From Streptomyces sp. SKN60 (lineage in GTDB: Bacteria; Actinomycetota; Actinomycetes; Streptomycetales; Streptomycetaceae), in assembly GCF_026236535.1 (NCBI RefSeq), contig NZ_JAHTMW010000009.1, positions 248,001 through 312,000 of the forward strand: a stretch of DNA of 64,000 nt. Direction: 5' to 3'. The translations under genes and the position numbers were made by a program. Shown here in pieces: positions 53,786-63,094 of the stretch. Under the pieces are notes generated by a model. The model had not been told where the DNA came from. It was given only the letters and a program-made list of their open reading frames with translations, and ran no database searches. Every line of letters starts with the position of its first letter. The first letter of the stretch is position 1.

Positions 53786-54405
53786 CGCTCCTGCTTCCGC
53801 TCGTCGCCTCGTACGGTCGTGATCTTGTTCGTGTTCGTGTTCGTGTTCGTGGTCGCGCTCCGCTCCAGGACGCCGGCGCCCAGGGCCCGGGCGTCGCCCT
53901 CGGCGGCCCGGCTCTCCAGCTCCTGGCGCAGTCGGGCCAGGGCGCGGTGGAGCGTGCTCTTCACCGTACCGGTCGACATGCCGAGCGCGGCGGCGGTCTC
54001 CTCGGTGCTCATCTGCTCCCAGTGGCGCAGCACGACCACGCTGCGCTGCTTGGGCGCGAGCACCTTCAGGATGTCCATGAGCAGGGCCCGGTCGGCGTGC
54101 TGCTCGGTGGCGTCCTCGACGCGCGCGTCGGGCAGCTGCTCGGTGGGCACCTCTTCGAGCTTGCGGGCCCGCCACCACTCGGTCCGGGTGTTGATCATGA
54201 CCCGGCGGAGGTACGCGTCGGCCAGCGACTTGTCGGCGATGCCGTCCCAGCGTCCGTACGTACGGACCAGAGCGGTCTGCAGCAGGTCCTGGGCGTCCAC
54301 CGGGTCGGGCACGAGCCGGCGGGCGCTGCGCAGCAGCGCGTCCTGCCGGGTACGTACGTACTCCTCGAAGTCGAGCACCTCGCCGAGCGTCTCGCCGTGC
54401 GCCAT
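53773..54405 (-). CDS. sigE: ECF sigma factor SigE with Thr-Asn repeat insert
   Basis: Extracytoplasmic-function sigma factor (SigE family), 210 residues, directing wall-maintenance genes under envelope stress. Region 2 is RSARRLVPDPVDAQDLLQTA and VMINTRTEWWRARK. Region 4 is RSVVVLRHWEQMSTEETAAA and GTVKSTLHRALARLRQEL. The C-terminal 40 residues are longer than in the S. coelicolor protein as I recall it and include TNTNTNTN, encoded by tandem hexamers at 53826-53851. It is the first gene of sigE-cseABC. ATG 54405 lies 9 nt after GGAGG; a frame-internal start is possible. Confidence 0.94.
   Translation of the reverse strand: MAHGETLGEVLDFEEYVRTRQDALLRSARRLVPDPVDAQDLLQTALVRTYGRWDGIADKSLADAYLRRVMINTRTEWWRARKLEEVPTEQLPDARVEDATEQHADRALLMDILKVLAPKQRSVVVLRHWEQMSTEETAAALGMSTGTVKSTLHRALARLRQELESRAAEGDARALGAGVLERSATTNTNTNTNKITTVRGDERKQERCAA
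53826..53851. repeat. Hexanucleotide repeat in the sigE 3' region
   Basis: Four copies of TGTTCG plus a partial fifth, encoding alternating Asn-Thr on the gene strand. In-frame by design of unit length. Confidence 0.85.
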
Positions 54406-54639
54406 CCCGAACCGCCTCCGATCCCCGTGACCAGCCCTGGTCATTGACCTGGTCTCTGCTGCCCTGATCCCTTACGCCGACGACGCTACGGAGCAGTTGT
54501 CACGGGGCTGTGCGGGGCAGCCGTCGGCGGACGCACGGCTGTCCATCGGTTGTGTAACAGCGGATGCAAAGGTTCCGGATCCTTCGGATCGAAGGCGCGG
54601 TCCGGACCGGGGATCCGGATGCACGGATCAGCTCGGCCG

Positions 54640-55647
54640 TCAGCCCAGCGGAAGCCGGTAGCGGCCGCCCTCCAGCGGCTCGACCAGACCGTCCGCGACC
54701 AGGCCGTCGAGCGCCCGGGCCCGCTGCACCGGCTCGTCCCACACCGCGTCGAGCGCGGCCTGCGGCACCGGGTCCACGGCCTCCCGCAGGACGGCGAGCA
54801 GCTTGCCCCGCACCTGCCGGTCCGTGCCCGCGTACGTCTGACCGCGGCGCGGCGGACCGTCATGAGCCGGCTTACCCGCGAGCCGCCAGGCGCACACCTC
54901 CGCCACCGGGCAGCGCCCGCACTCCTCGTTCTTCGCCGTGCACACCAGGGCGCCCAGCTCCATGGAGGCCGCCGCCCACCGCGCGGCCGTCGCCTCGTCC
55001 GCGGGCAGCAGCGCCCGGGCGAGCCGGCGCTCGGCGGCCGTGGTCGCGTTCGGCGGGTACTGCACGCCGCTCGCCGCCCGCGCGAACACCCGCCGCACGT
55101 TCGTGTCGAGCACCGCGTGCCGCTGCCCGTACGCGAAGGAGGCCACCGCCGCGGCCGTGTACTCGCCGATCCCCGGCAGCGCGAGCAGCTGCGCGTGATC
55201 GCTCGGTACGTCCCCGCCGTGCCGCTCCTTTATGGCCACCGCCGCCGCGTGCAGCCGCAGCGCCCGGCGCGGATAGCCGAGCCGGCCCCAGGCGCGGACC
55301 GCCTCGCCCGGCGCCTCGGCGGCCAGGTCGGCCGGGCGCGGCCAGCGCGCCAACCACTGCTCGTACACCGGAAGCACCCGCACCACCGGCGTCTGCTGGA
55401 GCATGAACTCGCTGACCATCACGCCCCACGCCCCGGCCTCGGGGCGGCGCCACGGCAGATCGCGGGCGTGCCGGTCGAACCAGGCGAGGACGGGCCCGTG
55501 CAGCGCGGCGGGCGATCCCTCGTACCCGGCGGCGGACGGGGCGTCGTGGGGAGCGTCGTGGGGAGCGTCGTGCGGAGCGGAGGGCGCGGCGGCGGGTGCG
55601 GCGGCGCGGGGGGCGGCGCTGGATGCGGAGGCGTCGATGGAAGTCAT
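54640..55647 (-). CDS. mutY: Adenine DNA glycosylase
   Basis: Removes adenine mispaired with 8-oxoguanine. 335 residues: EFMLQQTPVVRVLPVYEQWL with the catalytic Glu, helix-hairpin-helix LPGIGEYTAAAV and catalytic Asp in VLDTNVRRVF. The 4Fe-4S cluster loop is CTAKNEECGRCPVAEVC. The C-terminal part is short, so the 8-oxoG-recognising NUDT1-like domain is missing or reduced, as in other actinomycete forms. The N-terminal 40 residues are a low-complexity extension with HDAP repeated three times (12-bp repeats). Confidence 0.94.
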   Translation of the reverse strand: MTSIDASASSAAPRAAAPAAAPSAPHDAPHDAPHDAPSAAGYEGSPAALHGPVLAWFDRHARDLPWRRPEAGAWGVMVSEFMLQQTPVVRVLPVYEQWLARWPRPADLAAEAPGEAVRAWGRLGYPRRALRLHAAAVAIKERHGGDVPSDHAQLLALPGIGEYTAAAVASFAYGQRHAVLDTNVRRVFARAASGVQYPPNATTAAERRLARALLPADEATAARWAAASMELGALVCTAKNEECGRCPVAEVCAWRLAGKPAHDGPPRRGQTYAGTDRQVRGKLLAVLREAVDPVPQAALDAVWDEPVQRARALDGLVADGLVEPLEGGRYRLPLG

Positions 55648-55680
55648 GGCACCTCCGATCCTGGCATGTCCGCCGGGGGA

Positions 55681-56343
55681 TCAGCGCGCGCCGTGGCGCG
55701 CACCCACGGGGCGCGCGGAGGCGTGCGAGCGCACCCCGCGCCCCACGCACCACACCACCGCGCCGCTCCGGCTCGCCCTGGCCGTCTCCACCAGGGCGAG
55801 GACCGGGCGCCGGCCCGCCTTCACGGCCACGAACGCGACCGCGCCGCCGGCCAGCAGGCCGACCGTGACGTCGTGCGGGTAGTGCACGCCGACGAACACC
55901 CGGGAGAACGCCATGAGGAGCGCCATCGGCGCGGTCAGCCACACCATCCCGCGCCAGGACAGCGCGAGCGCGACGGCCGCGGCCCCGGCGATCGCCGAGT
56001 GGTTGCTCGGGAAGGACCAGTCGCCGTGCGGCGGGCACGCGACGAGCGAGACCGGCGCCCCGGCCACCGCCCGGCACGGACGCTCCTCGTCCACCAGGGA
56101 CTTGAGGCCCTCGCTCACCACATAGCCGAAGGCGGTCGCGAGCGGGGCGAGCAGCGCCGGCGCCATGGCGTCGGCGGAGCCCCGGCGCGAGCGCCACCAG
56201 CCGGCCACGAACAGCACCCCGAAGAGCAGCAGCCCGAGTTCGGTCCACACCTCCGCGATCTTCTGGAACCAGTGCGGGGTGGTGTGGGCGAACTCGCTGA
56301 TGTCGAGATACAGGCCGTCGGAGAGCTGGGGGAGGTTGTCCAT
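55681..56343 (-). CDS. PAP2-superfamily membrane phosphatase
   Basis: A 220-residue integral membrane phosphatase. The three motifs are LKSLVDEERPC (KxxxxxxRP), PSNHSA (PSGH variant with Asn) and SRVFVGVHYPHDV (SRxxxxxHxxxD), so the active site is complete. Likely substrates are undecaprenyl diphosphate or phosphatidate by family. It has five to six helices and a basic His/Arg tail. It lies 33 bp upstream of mutY on the same strand. ATG 56343 is chosen; the frame is open upstream. Confidence 0.9.
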   Translation of the reverse strand: MDNLPQLSDGLYLDISEFAHTTPHWFQKIAEVWTELGLLLFGVLFVAGWWRSRRGSADAMAPALLAPLATAFGYVVSEGLKSLVDEERPCRAVAGAPVSLVACPPHGDWSFPSNHSAIAGAAAVALALSWRGMVWLTAPMALLMAFSRVFVGVHYPHDVTVGLLAGGAVAFVAVKAGRRPVLALVETARASRSGAVVWCVGRGVRSHASARPVGARHGAR

Positions 56344-56553
56344 GGTCAACGACGGTATCCGGCCCGGGGAGTCCCCCGCCCCGGCCCTTCGGCGACGCCC
56401 CTCCCCGACGAAAGTAGGGGTGCGGATGTGAGCCCGGATGCGAGGCCGGATGCGAGCTCGGACGCGAGCTCGGATGTGATCATCGGCAAAACTTGGTGCC
56501 TGGAGCGGCATGGGGGGCGGGAGTTGGCCCTGATCTCTCGTAAGGTTCGTGGC

Positions 56554-57390
56554 GTGGGATCACTGCGCAATCCGGTCGGGCCGCTTCCCTCCTCCATCTA
56601 CTGGCGTCGGAGGGCCGTGGCGCTGTGCCTGGTTGCCCTGCTCGCGCTGATCGCCGTATGGGCCCTCACCTCCGGTGGCGGCGGCGGGGGCAAGAAGCCG
56701 AACGACGCCGCCAACGGCTCCTCGCCCGCCCCCTCCCCCATCACCCCCGGGCCCTCCGGCACCGGCCCGGCGATCAGCCAACAGCCCGGTGGCCGCGACG
56801 AGTCGGGTGACTCCGGCGACTCGGACGGCGCGGGCGGCGACAGCTCCGGCGCCGCTGACGGCGGTACGGACGCGGGCACGGGCGGCGCGGACGCGGGGGC
56901 CTCGGCCGGCAAGAACGGCGACACGGACGGCGCGGGCGGCGACGGCGGCGCGGGCACCGGCGCCGGACAGCAGGTTCCGGCCGATTCTCCGCTGCCGAAC
57001 TGCCCGGCCGGCGCGCTGCAGTTGACCTTCCGCAGCGCCGAACTGGCCTACGGACCGGGCGAGAAGCCGCGCTTCCTGCTGACCGTCAAGAACACCTCGG
57101 CCGCCGACTGCAAGGCCGATCTCGGCCCGAAGAGCGCGGTGTTGACGGTCCGCGATACCAAGGGCGTGCTGTGGTCCTCCAAGGACTGCCCGGCCGCCGC
57201 GCCCCCGCTGTTCCTCAAGGTCCCCGCCAAGGGCACCATCACCCACACCGTGGAGTGGGACCGCCACCGCAGCGCCCCGCAGTGCGCGAGCGCCCCGGCG
57301 GGCGAGGCGGCCCCGGGCAACTACCTGGTGGAGGCGGCGGTGCCGGGCCTGAAGGTGTCGCCGGTGGCGTTCCGCCTGGACAAGGACTAG
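56554..57390 (+). CDS. Single-pass membrane protein with disordered linker and extracytoplasmic beta domain
   Basis: A 278-residue protein. A short cytosolic start (VGSLRNPVGPLPSSIYWRRR) and one helix (about residues 22-40) are followed by a very long Gly/Asp/Ser/Ala linker (residues 45-145). The C-terminal domain of about 130 residues is beta-rich with conserved Cys and Trp (LPNCPAGALQLTF, VKNTSAADCKADLG, LWSSKDCP). This resembles DUF4232-like extracellular domains. The linker should cross the thick wall. Function unknown; the protein is conserved near disA/radA in streptomycetes. Confidence 0.82.
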   Translation: MGSLRNPVGPLPSSIYWRRRAVALCLVALLALIAVWALTSGGGGGGKKPNDAANGSSPAPSPITPGPSGTGPAISQQPGGRDESGDSGDSDGAGGDSSGAADGGTDAGTGGADAGASAGKNGDTDGAGGDGGAGTGAGQQVPADSPLPNCPAGALQLTFRSAELAYGPGEKPRFLLTVKNTSAADCKADLGPKSAVLTVRDTKGVLWSSKDCPAAAPPLFLKVPAKGTITHTVEWDRHRSAPQCASAPAGEAAPGNYLVEAAVPGLKVSPVAFRLDKD

Positions 57391-57424
57391 GGCCTGCCCT
57401 GGCGCCGTACCCGTACAGAGGGGG

Positions 57425-57457
57425 GAGGCCCCGGGACGAGCCGTCCCGGGGCCTCTT
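57425..57457. terminator. Bidirectional hairpin before disA
   Basis: GAGGCCCCGGGAC and exact complement with a five-base loop, then TT. It separates the membrane protein gene from convergent disA. Confidence 0.8.
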
Positions 57458-57486
57458 CGCGTACGGATGCGGTGGCGCTGTGAGCG

Positions 57487-58572
57487 TCAGACGTACCGCT
57501 CCAGGATCGAGGACTCCGCGAGCCGCGACAGGCCCTCGCGGACGCTGCGCGCCCGGGCCTCGCCGACGCCGTCCACGGTCTGCAGATCGTCCACGCTCGC
57601 CGCGAGCAGCTTCTGCAGGCCGCCGAAGTGCTCCACGAGCCGTTCGATGATCGCGCCGGGCAGCCGCGGCACCTTGGCGAGCAGCCGGTAGCCGCGCGGC
57701 GAGACCGCCGAGTCCAGGGTCTCCATGGAGCCGCTGTAGCCGAGGGCGCGGGCCACTATCGGAAGTTCGAGCAGCTCGGCGTGGGTCAGCGCGTCCAGCT
57801 CGGTCAGCGCCTCCGGGACCGTGCGGGACCGCTTGGCGGTGGGCTCCGGCACGTAGTCGCGGATGACCAGCTCGCGCTCCGGCTCCACGCCCGCGATCAG
57901 CTCGTCCAGCTGGAGCGAGAGCAGCCGGCCGTCGGTGCCGAGCTCCACCACGTACTCGGCGATCTCGGTGGCGATCCGGCGCACCATCTCCAGGCGCTGC
58001 GCGACCGCGGTCACGTCCCGGACGGTCACCAGGTCCTCGATCTCCAGGGCGGAGAGCGTGCCGGCCACTTCGTCCAGGCGCAGCTTGTAGCGCTCCAGGG
58101 TCGCGAGCGCCTGGTTCGCGCGGGACAGGATCGCGCCCGACTCCTCAAGGACCCGGCGCTCGCCGTTCACGTACAGGGCGATCAGGCGCATCGACTGGGA
58201 GACCGAGACGACGGGGAAGCCGCACTGCTTGGAGACCCGGTCGGCGGTGCGGTGCCGGGTACCGGTCTCCTCGGTGGGGATCGACGCGTCCGGCACCAGC
58301 TGCACGCCGGCCCGCAGGATCTTCGAGATGTCCTTGTCGAGGACGATCGCCCCGTCGAGCTTGCACAGCTCGCGCAGCCGGGTCGCCGCGAAGTCGACGT
58401 CGATGACGAAACCGCCGGTGCACATCGACTCGACGGTCTTGTCCATGCCCAGCACGATCAGACCGCCGGTGTTGCCGCGGAGAATGCGTTCGAGCCCGTC
58501 GCGGAGGGCGGTGCCGGGGGCGACGGCGCTGAGCGACGCACGCATCAGTGCCTCGTTGTCCTTGGCTGCCAC
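57487..58572 (-). CDS. disA: Diadenylate cyclase / DNA integrity scanning protein DisA
   Basis: Makes cyclic di-AMP from two ATP and slides on DNA, slowing synthesis at branched structures. 361 residues: DAC domain with DGAIVLD and GTRHRTADR (both catalytic motifs intact), helical linker, and C-terminal RuvA-like HhH domain ([20 protein letters not shown]). The GTG at 58572 is chosen from GGAGGAG 5 nt upstream; the frame is open to 58626. It forms the usual disA-radA pair on the minus strand. Its product may control wall hydrolase genes by riboswitch. Confidence 0.96.
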   Translation of the reverse strand: MAAKDNEALMRASLSAVAPGTALRDGLERILRGNTGGLIVLGMDKTVESMCTGGFVIDVDFAATRLRELCKLDGAIVLDKDISKILRAGVQLVPDASIPTEETGTRHRTADRVSKQCGFPVVSVSQSMRLIALYVNGERRVLEESGAILSRANQALATLERYKLRLDEVAGTLSALEIEDLVTVRDVTAVAQRLEMVRRIATEIAEYVVELGTDGRLLSLQLDELIAGVEPERELVIRDYVPEPTAKRSRTVPEALTELDALTHAELLELPIVARALGYSGSMETLDSAVSPRGYRLLAKVPRLPGAIIERLVEHFGGLQKLLAASVDDLQTVDGVGEARARSVREGLSRLAESSILERYV

Positions 58573-58750
58573 TAGACTCCTCCGGCTCGTACGGATGGGC
58601 GAGACCAGGGCAAAGTCTAGCGACACCGCCCCGCGGCCCAGGGCCCCGCGCCGCGAGCCCTTCGCGCCCGCACACCGCGAACCCCCGCCGGACGGCCCTT
58701 ACGGACCCTCCCGGACCGGCCTCCGAAGCCCCGTTCACCCCCACCGGCGG

Positions 58751-60154
58751 CTAGGCGCGCTCCTCCGCCTCGGCGCGCGGGCGCCGGCCGCGCGGCAGCA
58801 CCCGCAGCGCGTCGCCCATGTCCGCGACCTCGGTGACCTTCATGCCCGGCGGCACCTTCCCCGGGTCGGCCGGCACGAGCGCGTGGGTGAACCCGAGCCG
58901 GTGCGCCTCCGCGAGCCGCCGCTGCACACCGGTCACCCGGCGCACCTCGCCGGCGAGGCCGACCTCGCCGATCGCGACCAGGTTCTTCGGCAGCGGGGTG
59001 TCGCTCGCGGCCGACGCCAGCGCCAGCGCGATGGCCAGGTCGGCGGCCGGCTCGGACAGCTTCACGCCGCCCACCGTCGCGCTGTAGATGTCCCGCTTGC
59101 CGAGCGCGCTGATCCGGCCGCGCTGCTCCAGGACGGCCAGCATCATCGACACCCGGGAGGTCTCCAGACCCGAGGTGGTCCGGCGCGGCGAGGGGATCTG
59201 CGAGTCCACCGTCAGCGCCTGCACCTCGGCCACCAGCGGCCGGCGGCCCTCCAGGGTCACGGTGAGGCAGGTGCCGGGCACGGCCACGTCGCGCCGGGTC
59301 AGGAACAGCCCGGACGGGTCGGCGAGCCCGGTGATGCCCTCGTCGTGCAGCTCGAAGCAGCCGACCTCGTCCGTCGCCCCGTACCGGTTCTTCACGCCCC
59401 GGACCAGGCGCAGGCGCGCGTGCCGGTCGCCCTCGAAGTGCAGCACCACGTCGACCAGGTGCTCCAGGAGCCGCGGACCGGCGATCGCGCCGTCCTTCGT
59501 CACATGGCCGACGAGGAGGGTCGACATGCCCCGCTCCTTGGAGGCCCGGATCAGCGCGCCCGCCACCTCGCGGACCTGCGCCATACCGCCCGGCGCGCCG
59601 TCGATCTCCGGCGAGGCCACGGTCTGCACCGAGTCCAGGATCAGCAGCGAGGGCTTCACCTCGTCCAGGTGCGCGAGGACGGCGGACAGGTCCGTCTCGG
59701 CCGCCAGATAGAGGTGGTCGCTGAGCGCGTGGATCCGGTCGGCGCGCAGCCGGACCTGGCTCGCGGACTCCTCGCCCGTCACGTAGAGGGTGCGGTGCTC
59801 GTCGCTCGCGGCCTTCGCCGCGACGTCGAGCAGCAGCGTCGACTTGCCGACGCCCGGCTCGCCCGCGATCAGCACCACCGCGCCGGGCACAAGCCCGCCG
59901 CCGAGCACCCGGTCCAGCTCGTCGACGCCGGTGCCCCGGGCGGTCGCCTGCCGCCCGTCGACCTGCGCGATGGGCAGCGCGGCGCTCGACACCCGCCCGG
60001 CGGCGGTGGTCCGCACGGCGGGCGCGCCGTACTCCTCGACGGTGCCCCAGGCCTGGCACTCGGGGCAGCGGCCGAGCCACTTCGCGGTCTGCCAGCCGCA
60101 CTCGGTGCAGCGGTAGGACGGCCTGTCCTTGGCGGTTTTGGTACGAGCAGCCAT
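58751..60154 (-). CDS. radA: DNA repair protein RadA (Sms)
   Basis: RecA-related branch-migration helicase. 467 residues: N-terminal zinc finger with Cys16, Cys19, Cys30, Cys33; ATPase with GEPGVGKS Walker A near residue 90; the RadA KNRYG motif (VKNRYGATDE); and a C-terminal Lon-like P domain (IYSATVGGVKLSEPAADLAI). Start MAARTKTAK at 60154; an upstream frame-internal ATG at 60184 is less likely. disA lies 178 bp downstream with no visible terminator between them. Confidence 0.96.
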   Translation of the reverse strand: MAARTKTAKDRPSYRCTECGWQTAKWLGRCPECQAWGTVEEYGAPAVRTTAAGRVSSAALPIAQVDGRQATARGTGVDELDRVLGGGLVPGAVVLIAGEPGVGKSTLLLDVAAKAASDEHRTLYVTGEESASQVRLRADRIHALSDHLYLAAETDLSAVLAHLDEVKPSLLILDSVQTVASPEIDGAPGGMAQVREVAGALIRASKERGMSTLLVGHVTKDGAIAGPRLLEHLVDVVLHFEGDRHARLRLVRGVKNRYGATDEVGCFELHDEGITGLADPSGLFLTRRDVAVPGTCLTVTLEGRRPLVAEVQALTVDSQIPSPRRTTSGLETSRVSMMLAVLEQRGRISALGKRDIYSATVGGVKLSEPAADLAIALALASAASDTPLPKNLVAIGEVGLAGEVRRVTGVQRRLAEAHRLGFTHALVPADPGKVPPGMKVTEVADMGDALRVLPRGRRPRAEAEERA

Positions 60155-60366
60155 GACCGACACCGTATCGGCCCCCACTGACACCCTCTTTTGAGGCCTC
60201 GGCTTGCCTCCGGGCGCTTTGAGCCGGGCTCACGACCCCGACCGTGCTCTCCCCCTCGTTCCTCGGGGGCTCCGCGCGCTCGGGGCCGTTCCCCCGGCGC
60301 GCCCTTTGGCTCGCTCGGCGGTTCTCGGTCGGGCCGCACCGGTTCGGCACCGGTCTGGGGCCGCCG

Positions 60367-60384
60367 TTAACCCGTACGGGTTAA
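60367..60384. promoter_or_regulatory. Perfect 18-bp palindrome
   Basis: TTAACCCGTACGGGTTAA is perfectly self-complementary and sits 52 bp before the start of the sigma-like/BACON gene, in an otherwise featureless 281-bp spacer. A likely dimeric-regulator site or DNA motif; no T tract. Confidence 0.45.
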
Positions 60385-60435
60385 AAGCGTGCAAGGGGTG
60401 AGAAGTGTCCCCGCCCTCCTGCCTACGGTCGCCCA

Positions 60436-62145
60436 GTGACGAGCAGCCGCCTGGAACGACCCGACCGAAGCACCGGAGGCCCCCGCACCCTCGGCCGGCG
60501 GCCTCCCGCGCGCTACGAGGAGTATCTGGACGGCCTGTTCACGTACTGCCTCTCCGTGCTCTGCGACCACGACACCGCCACCGCCGTCCTCGGTGACGTC
60601 CTCGCCGTCGCCGAGCGGCACCACGGCCGCTGCCCGTCCGACGCGAGCGGCCGGCGGGCCTGGCTGTACGCGCTCGCCCGCTGGGCCTGTCTGCGCAGCC
60701 TCGGCGAGCAGCGGCGCCGCCGGCAGGGCGCGCACACCGGCCGCCCGGCGGTCGCCGCGCCCGCCGCGCCCCGGGTCTCCCCGGAGGTCGCCGAGCGCCG
60801 CCGTACCGAGCTCGCCGCACTGGCCTGGCCGGAGGCCGCCGGGACGACGCCGGAGCAGCGCGAGGCCCTGGAGCTCGCGGTGCGCCACGGGCTCGGCTCC
60901 CGGGAGGTCGCGGCCGTCCTGTCGCTCGACCCGGTCGCCGCCCGCGAGCTGCTGTCCTCGGCCGGCTGCGAGGTCGAGCGCACCCGGGCCGCCCTCGCGG
61001 TCGTCGAGACCGGCGACTGCCCGACCGTGGCCCGGCTGACCGGCGACCACCAGGTGCTGCTCTCGGCGACCCTGCGGGCCGAGCTGGTGCGGCACGTCGA
61101 CGACTGCCCGCGCTGCCGCCGGGCCGCCGAGCGGGCGGGTGCCGCCGGGCCCTGGCCGGGCGCGACCGCGCTGCCGGCCGGCCGGCTCCCGGTCGTCGAG
61201 GCGCCGCGCGCCGCCGCGTACGTGGCGATGCTGCACGTCCCGCGCGCCCGCGCGGGTGCGCCCCGGTTCGGTCCGACCGGCTTCCCGCTGGACCCGAAGG
61301 ACCACGCGGCCCGCCGCGACCGGATGCGGGCCCGCGCGGTCACCACCACCGTGGTCGCCGCGGTCGTCGCCGCCCCGGTGCTCGCGCTGTGGACCTCGTA
61401 CCGCGGCACCCCGGCCGGCGGCGAGGGCCAGGACGGGCCCGGGATCAGCGCCCGCGAGGCGGACGAGCGGGGCGACACGCAGGGCGGCACCGGCAAGCGC
61501 CCGTACGACCGCTACGAGAACGCGGGCAACGCCCGTACCACCCCCGGCCCCCGCTTCACCCGCGGCAGCCGTTCCCCGGACGTGTCCGTCGAGGTCATCA
61601 GCCCCGGCGCGCCCGGCAGCCCGGCCGTGCCCGGACAGCCCGCGCCCGCCCTGCTCACCGTCGAGGCCCGCGGCAGCGGCGGAACGACCCTGCTGACCGT
61701 CACCAACGGGGGCGGCTCGCCGGGCGCCTGGTCGCTGTGGTCGGACGCGCCCTGGCTGTACGTGAGCCAGGCCTCCGGCGTCCTGCGCCCGGGCGAGTCG
61801 ATCACCGTGCGGATCTTCGTCGACCGCTCCCGCGAGCCGGCCGGCGCCTGGAGCGCGCGGGTGGGGGTGAACCCCTCGGGCGCGGTGGTGCGGATCAGCG
61901 GGTACGGGGCGGTCCCGCCGCCCACGACGACGCGGCCGACCACTCCGCCGGCGACCGGGACGGACGAGCCGACGACCCCGCCGCCCACCACGGACCCGAC
62001 GACCGAACCGCCCACCGGCGAGCCCACGACCGACCCGACCACCGACCCGACGACCGAGCCGCCGACCACGGAGCCCACCCCGGAGCCGACGGACTCGTCG
62101 AGCACCGGCTCACCGAGCACCGACCCGACGCCGTCCTCCAGCTGA
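60436..62145 (+). CDS. Sigma-factor-like / zinc-finger / transmembrane / BACON fusion protein
   Basis: A 569-residue multidomain protein. Residues 25-100 resemble ECF sigma region 2 (YEEYLDGLFTYCLSVLCDHD, RRAWLYALARWACLRSL). Residues 130-175 resemble region 4 (EQREALELAVRHGLGSREVA). Then comes a zinc-finger-like HVDDCPRC motif similar to anti-sigma ZAS segments. One transmembrane helix (about 300-318) follows, then an extracytoplasmic BACON-type beta domain (SLWSDAPWLYVSQASG, ARVGVNPSGAVVRI) and a Thr/Pro-rich tail of DPTT/EPTT repeats. It may tether transcription control to the wall. Conserved promoter-contact residues look weak, so DNA binding is uncertain. Confidence 0.82.
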   Translation: MTSSRLERPDRSTGGPRTLGRRPPARYEEYLDGLFTYCLSVLCDHDTATAVLGDVLAVAERHHGRCPSDASGRRAWLYALARWACLRSLGEQRRRRQGAHTGRPAVAAPAAPRVSPEVAERRRTELAALAWPEAAGTTPEQREALELAVRHGLGSREVAAVLSLDPVAARELLSSAGCEVERTRAALAVVETGDCPTVARLTGDHQVLLSATLRAELVRHVDDCPRCRRAAERAGAAGPWPGATALPAGRLPVVEAPRAAAYVAMLHVPRARAGAPRFGPTGFPLDPKDHAARRDRMRARAVTTTVVAAVVAAPVLALWTSYRGTPAGGEGQDGPGISAREADERGDTQGGTGKRPYDRYENAGNARTTPGPRFTRGSRSPDVSVEVISPGAPGSPAVPGQPAPALLTVEARGSGGTTLLTVTNGGGSPGAWSLWSDAPWLYVSQASGVLRPGESITVRIFVDRSREPAGAWSARVGVNPSGAVVRISGYGAVPPPTTTRPTTPPATGTDEPTTPPPTTDPTTEPPTGEPTTDPTTDPTTEPPTTEPTPEPTDSSSTGSPSTDPTPSSS

Positions 62146-62147
62146 GA

Positions 62148-63053
62148 TCAGGCGGGGTCGGCCGGGTGCGGGGCCACCAGCGGCAGCTGGGAGGCGAGCC
62201 GCGCCTCGCACAGGCCGACGAGGACCTCGTACGCCGCCTGCCCCATCATCTCGACGAGCTCGGGACGGTAGGAGACGTACACCGGCTCCTTGCCGACGTG
62301 CGCCGAGCTGGCCGTCGTGCAGTACCAGTGCAGGTCGTGGCCGCCCGGGCCCCAGCCGCGCCGGTCGTACTCGCCGATCGACACCTGGAGCACCTTGGTG
62401 TCGTCGGGCCGCTCGATCCAGTCGTAGGTCCGCCGCACGGGCAGCTGCCAGCACACGTCCGGCTTGGTCTCCAGCGGCTCGCGGCCCTCCTGCATCGCCA
62501 GGATGTGCAGCGAGCAGCCGGCGCCGCCCGCGAACCCGGGCCGGTTCTGGAAGATGCACGAGCCCTGCCAGCGGCGGGTCTGCCGCTCGCCGTCCTCGTC
62601 GACCTGCACCCAGCCGGTCTCCGTGCCCACGTCGTGGAACTGCCACAGCTCCGGCGTCAGCCGCGCCACGTGCTGGGCGACCCGCTTCTCGTCGTCCTCG
62701 TCGGAGAAGTGCGCGCCGAGCGTGCAGCAGCCGTCGTCCGCCCGGCCCTCCCGGATGCCCTGGCAGCCGTTGCCGAAGATGCAGGTCCAGCGGGAGGTGA
62801 GCCAGGTCAGGTCGCAGCGGTAGACCTGCTCCTCGTCCTCGGGGTCGGCGAACTCCACCCAGGCGCGGGGGAAGTCAAGACCCTTCTCGTCGGGCTCGGG
62901 CGCGGGGTCGGCGTCCTTGGCGCGCTTCTTCCCGACCTTCACGGCCTTCACGGCCTTGGCCGCGTGCGAGACCCTCGCGGCCTTCGCGGCACTCTCGTCA
63001 GCACTCGTGTCGGCGCTGCCTTTGCCCGGCTTCGCCTTTTTCGTCTTTGGCAC
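62148..63053 (-). CDS. Cys-rich conserved actinobacterial protein
   Basis: A 301-residue protein. The first 55 residues are Lys/Ala-rich (DNA- or RNA-binding-like, [14 protein letters not shown]). The body contains repeated Cys, Trp and His: [53 protein letters not shown] and [13 protein letters not shown]. The Cys spacing suggests a metal site, possibly related to DUF3109-type proteins, but I am not certain. It is convergent with the BACON gene (3' ends 2 bp apart) and divergent from ppx with a 41-bp spacer. No function is proposed. Confidence 0.75.
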   Translation of the reverse strand: MPKTKKAKPGKGSADTSADESAAKAARVSHAAKAVKAVKVGKKRAKDADPAPEPDEKGLDFPRAWVEFADPEDEEQVYRCDLTWLTSRWTCIFGNGCQGIREGRADDGCCTLGAHFSDEDDEKRVAQHVARLTPELWQFHDVGTETGWVQVDEDGERQTRRWQGSCIFQNRPGFAGGAGCSLHILAMQEGREPLETKPDVCWQLPVRRTYDWIERPDDTKVLQVSIGEYDRRGWGPGGHDLHWYCTTASSAHVGKEPVYVSYRPELVEMMGQAAYEVLVGLCEARLASQLPLVAPHPADPA

Positions 63054-63094
63054 AACACCAAGCGTATGCGGCGCGCGCAGTAGCGTTTCCGTCC

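Noticed and set aside
54550-57390. A 946-codon plus-strand open frame running across mutY and the PAP2 gene
   Set aside because: Only its last 278 codons (from GTG 56554) have sensible protein composition; the rest is antisense to mutY and PAP2, which carry full sets of conserved motifs.
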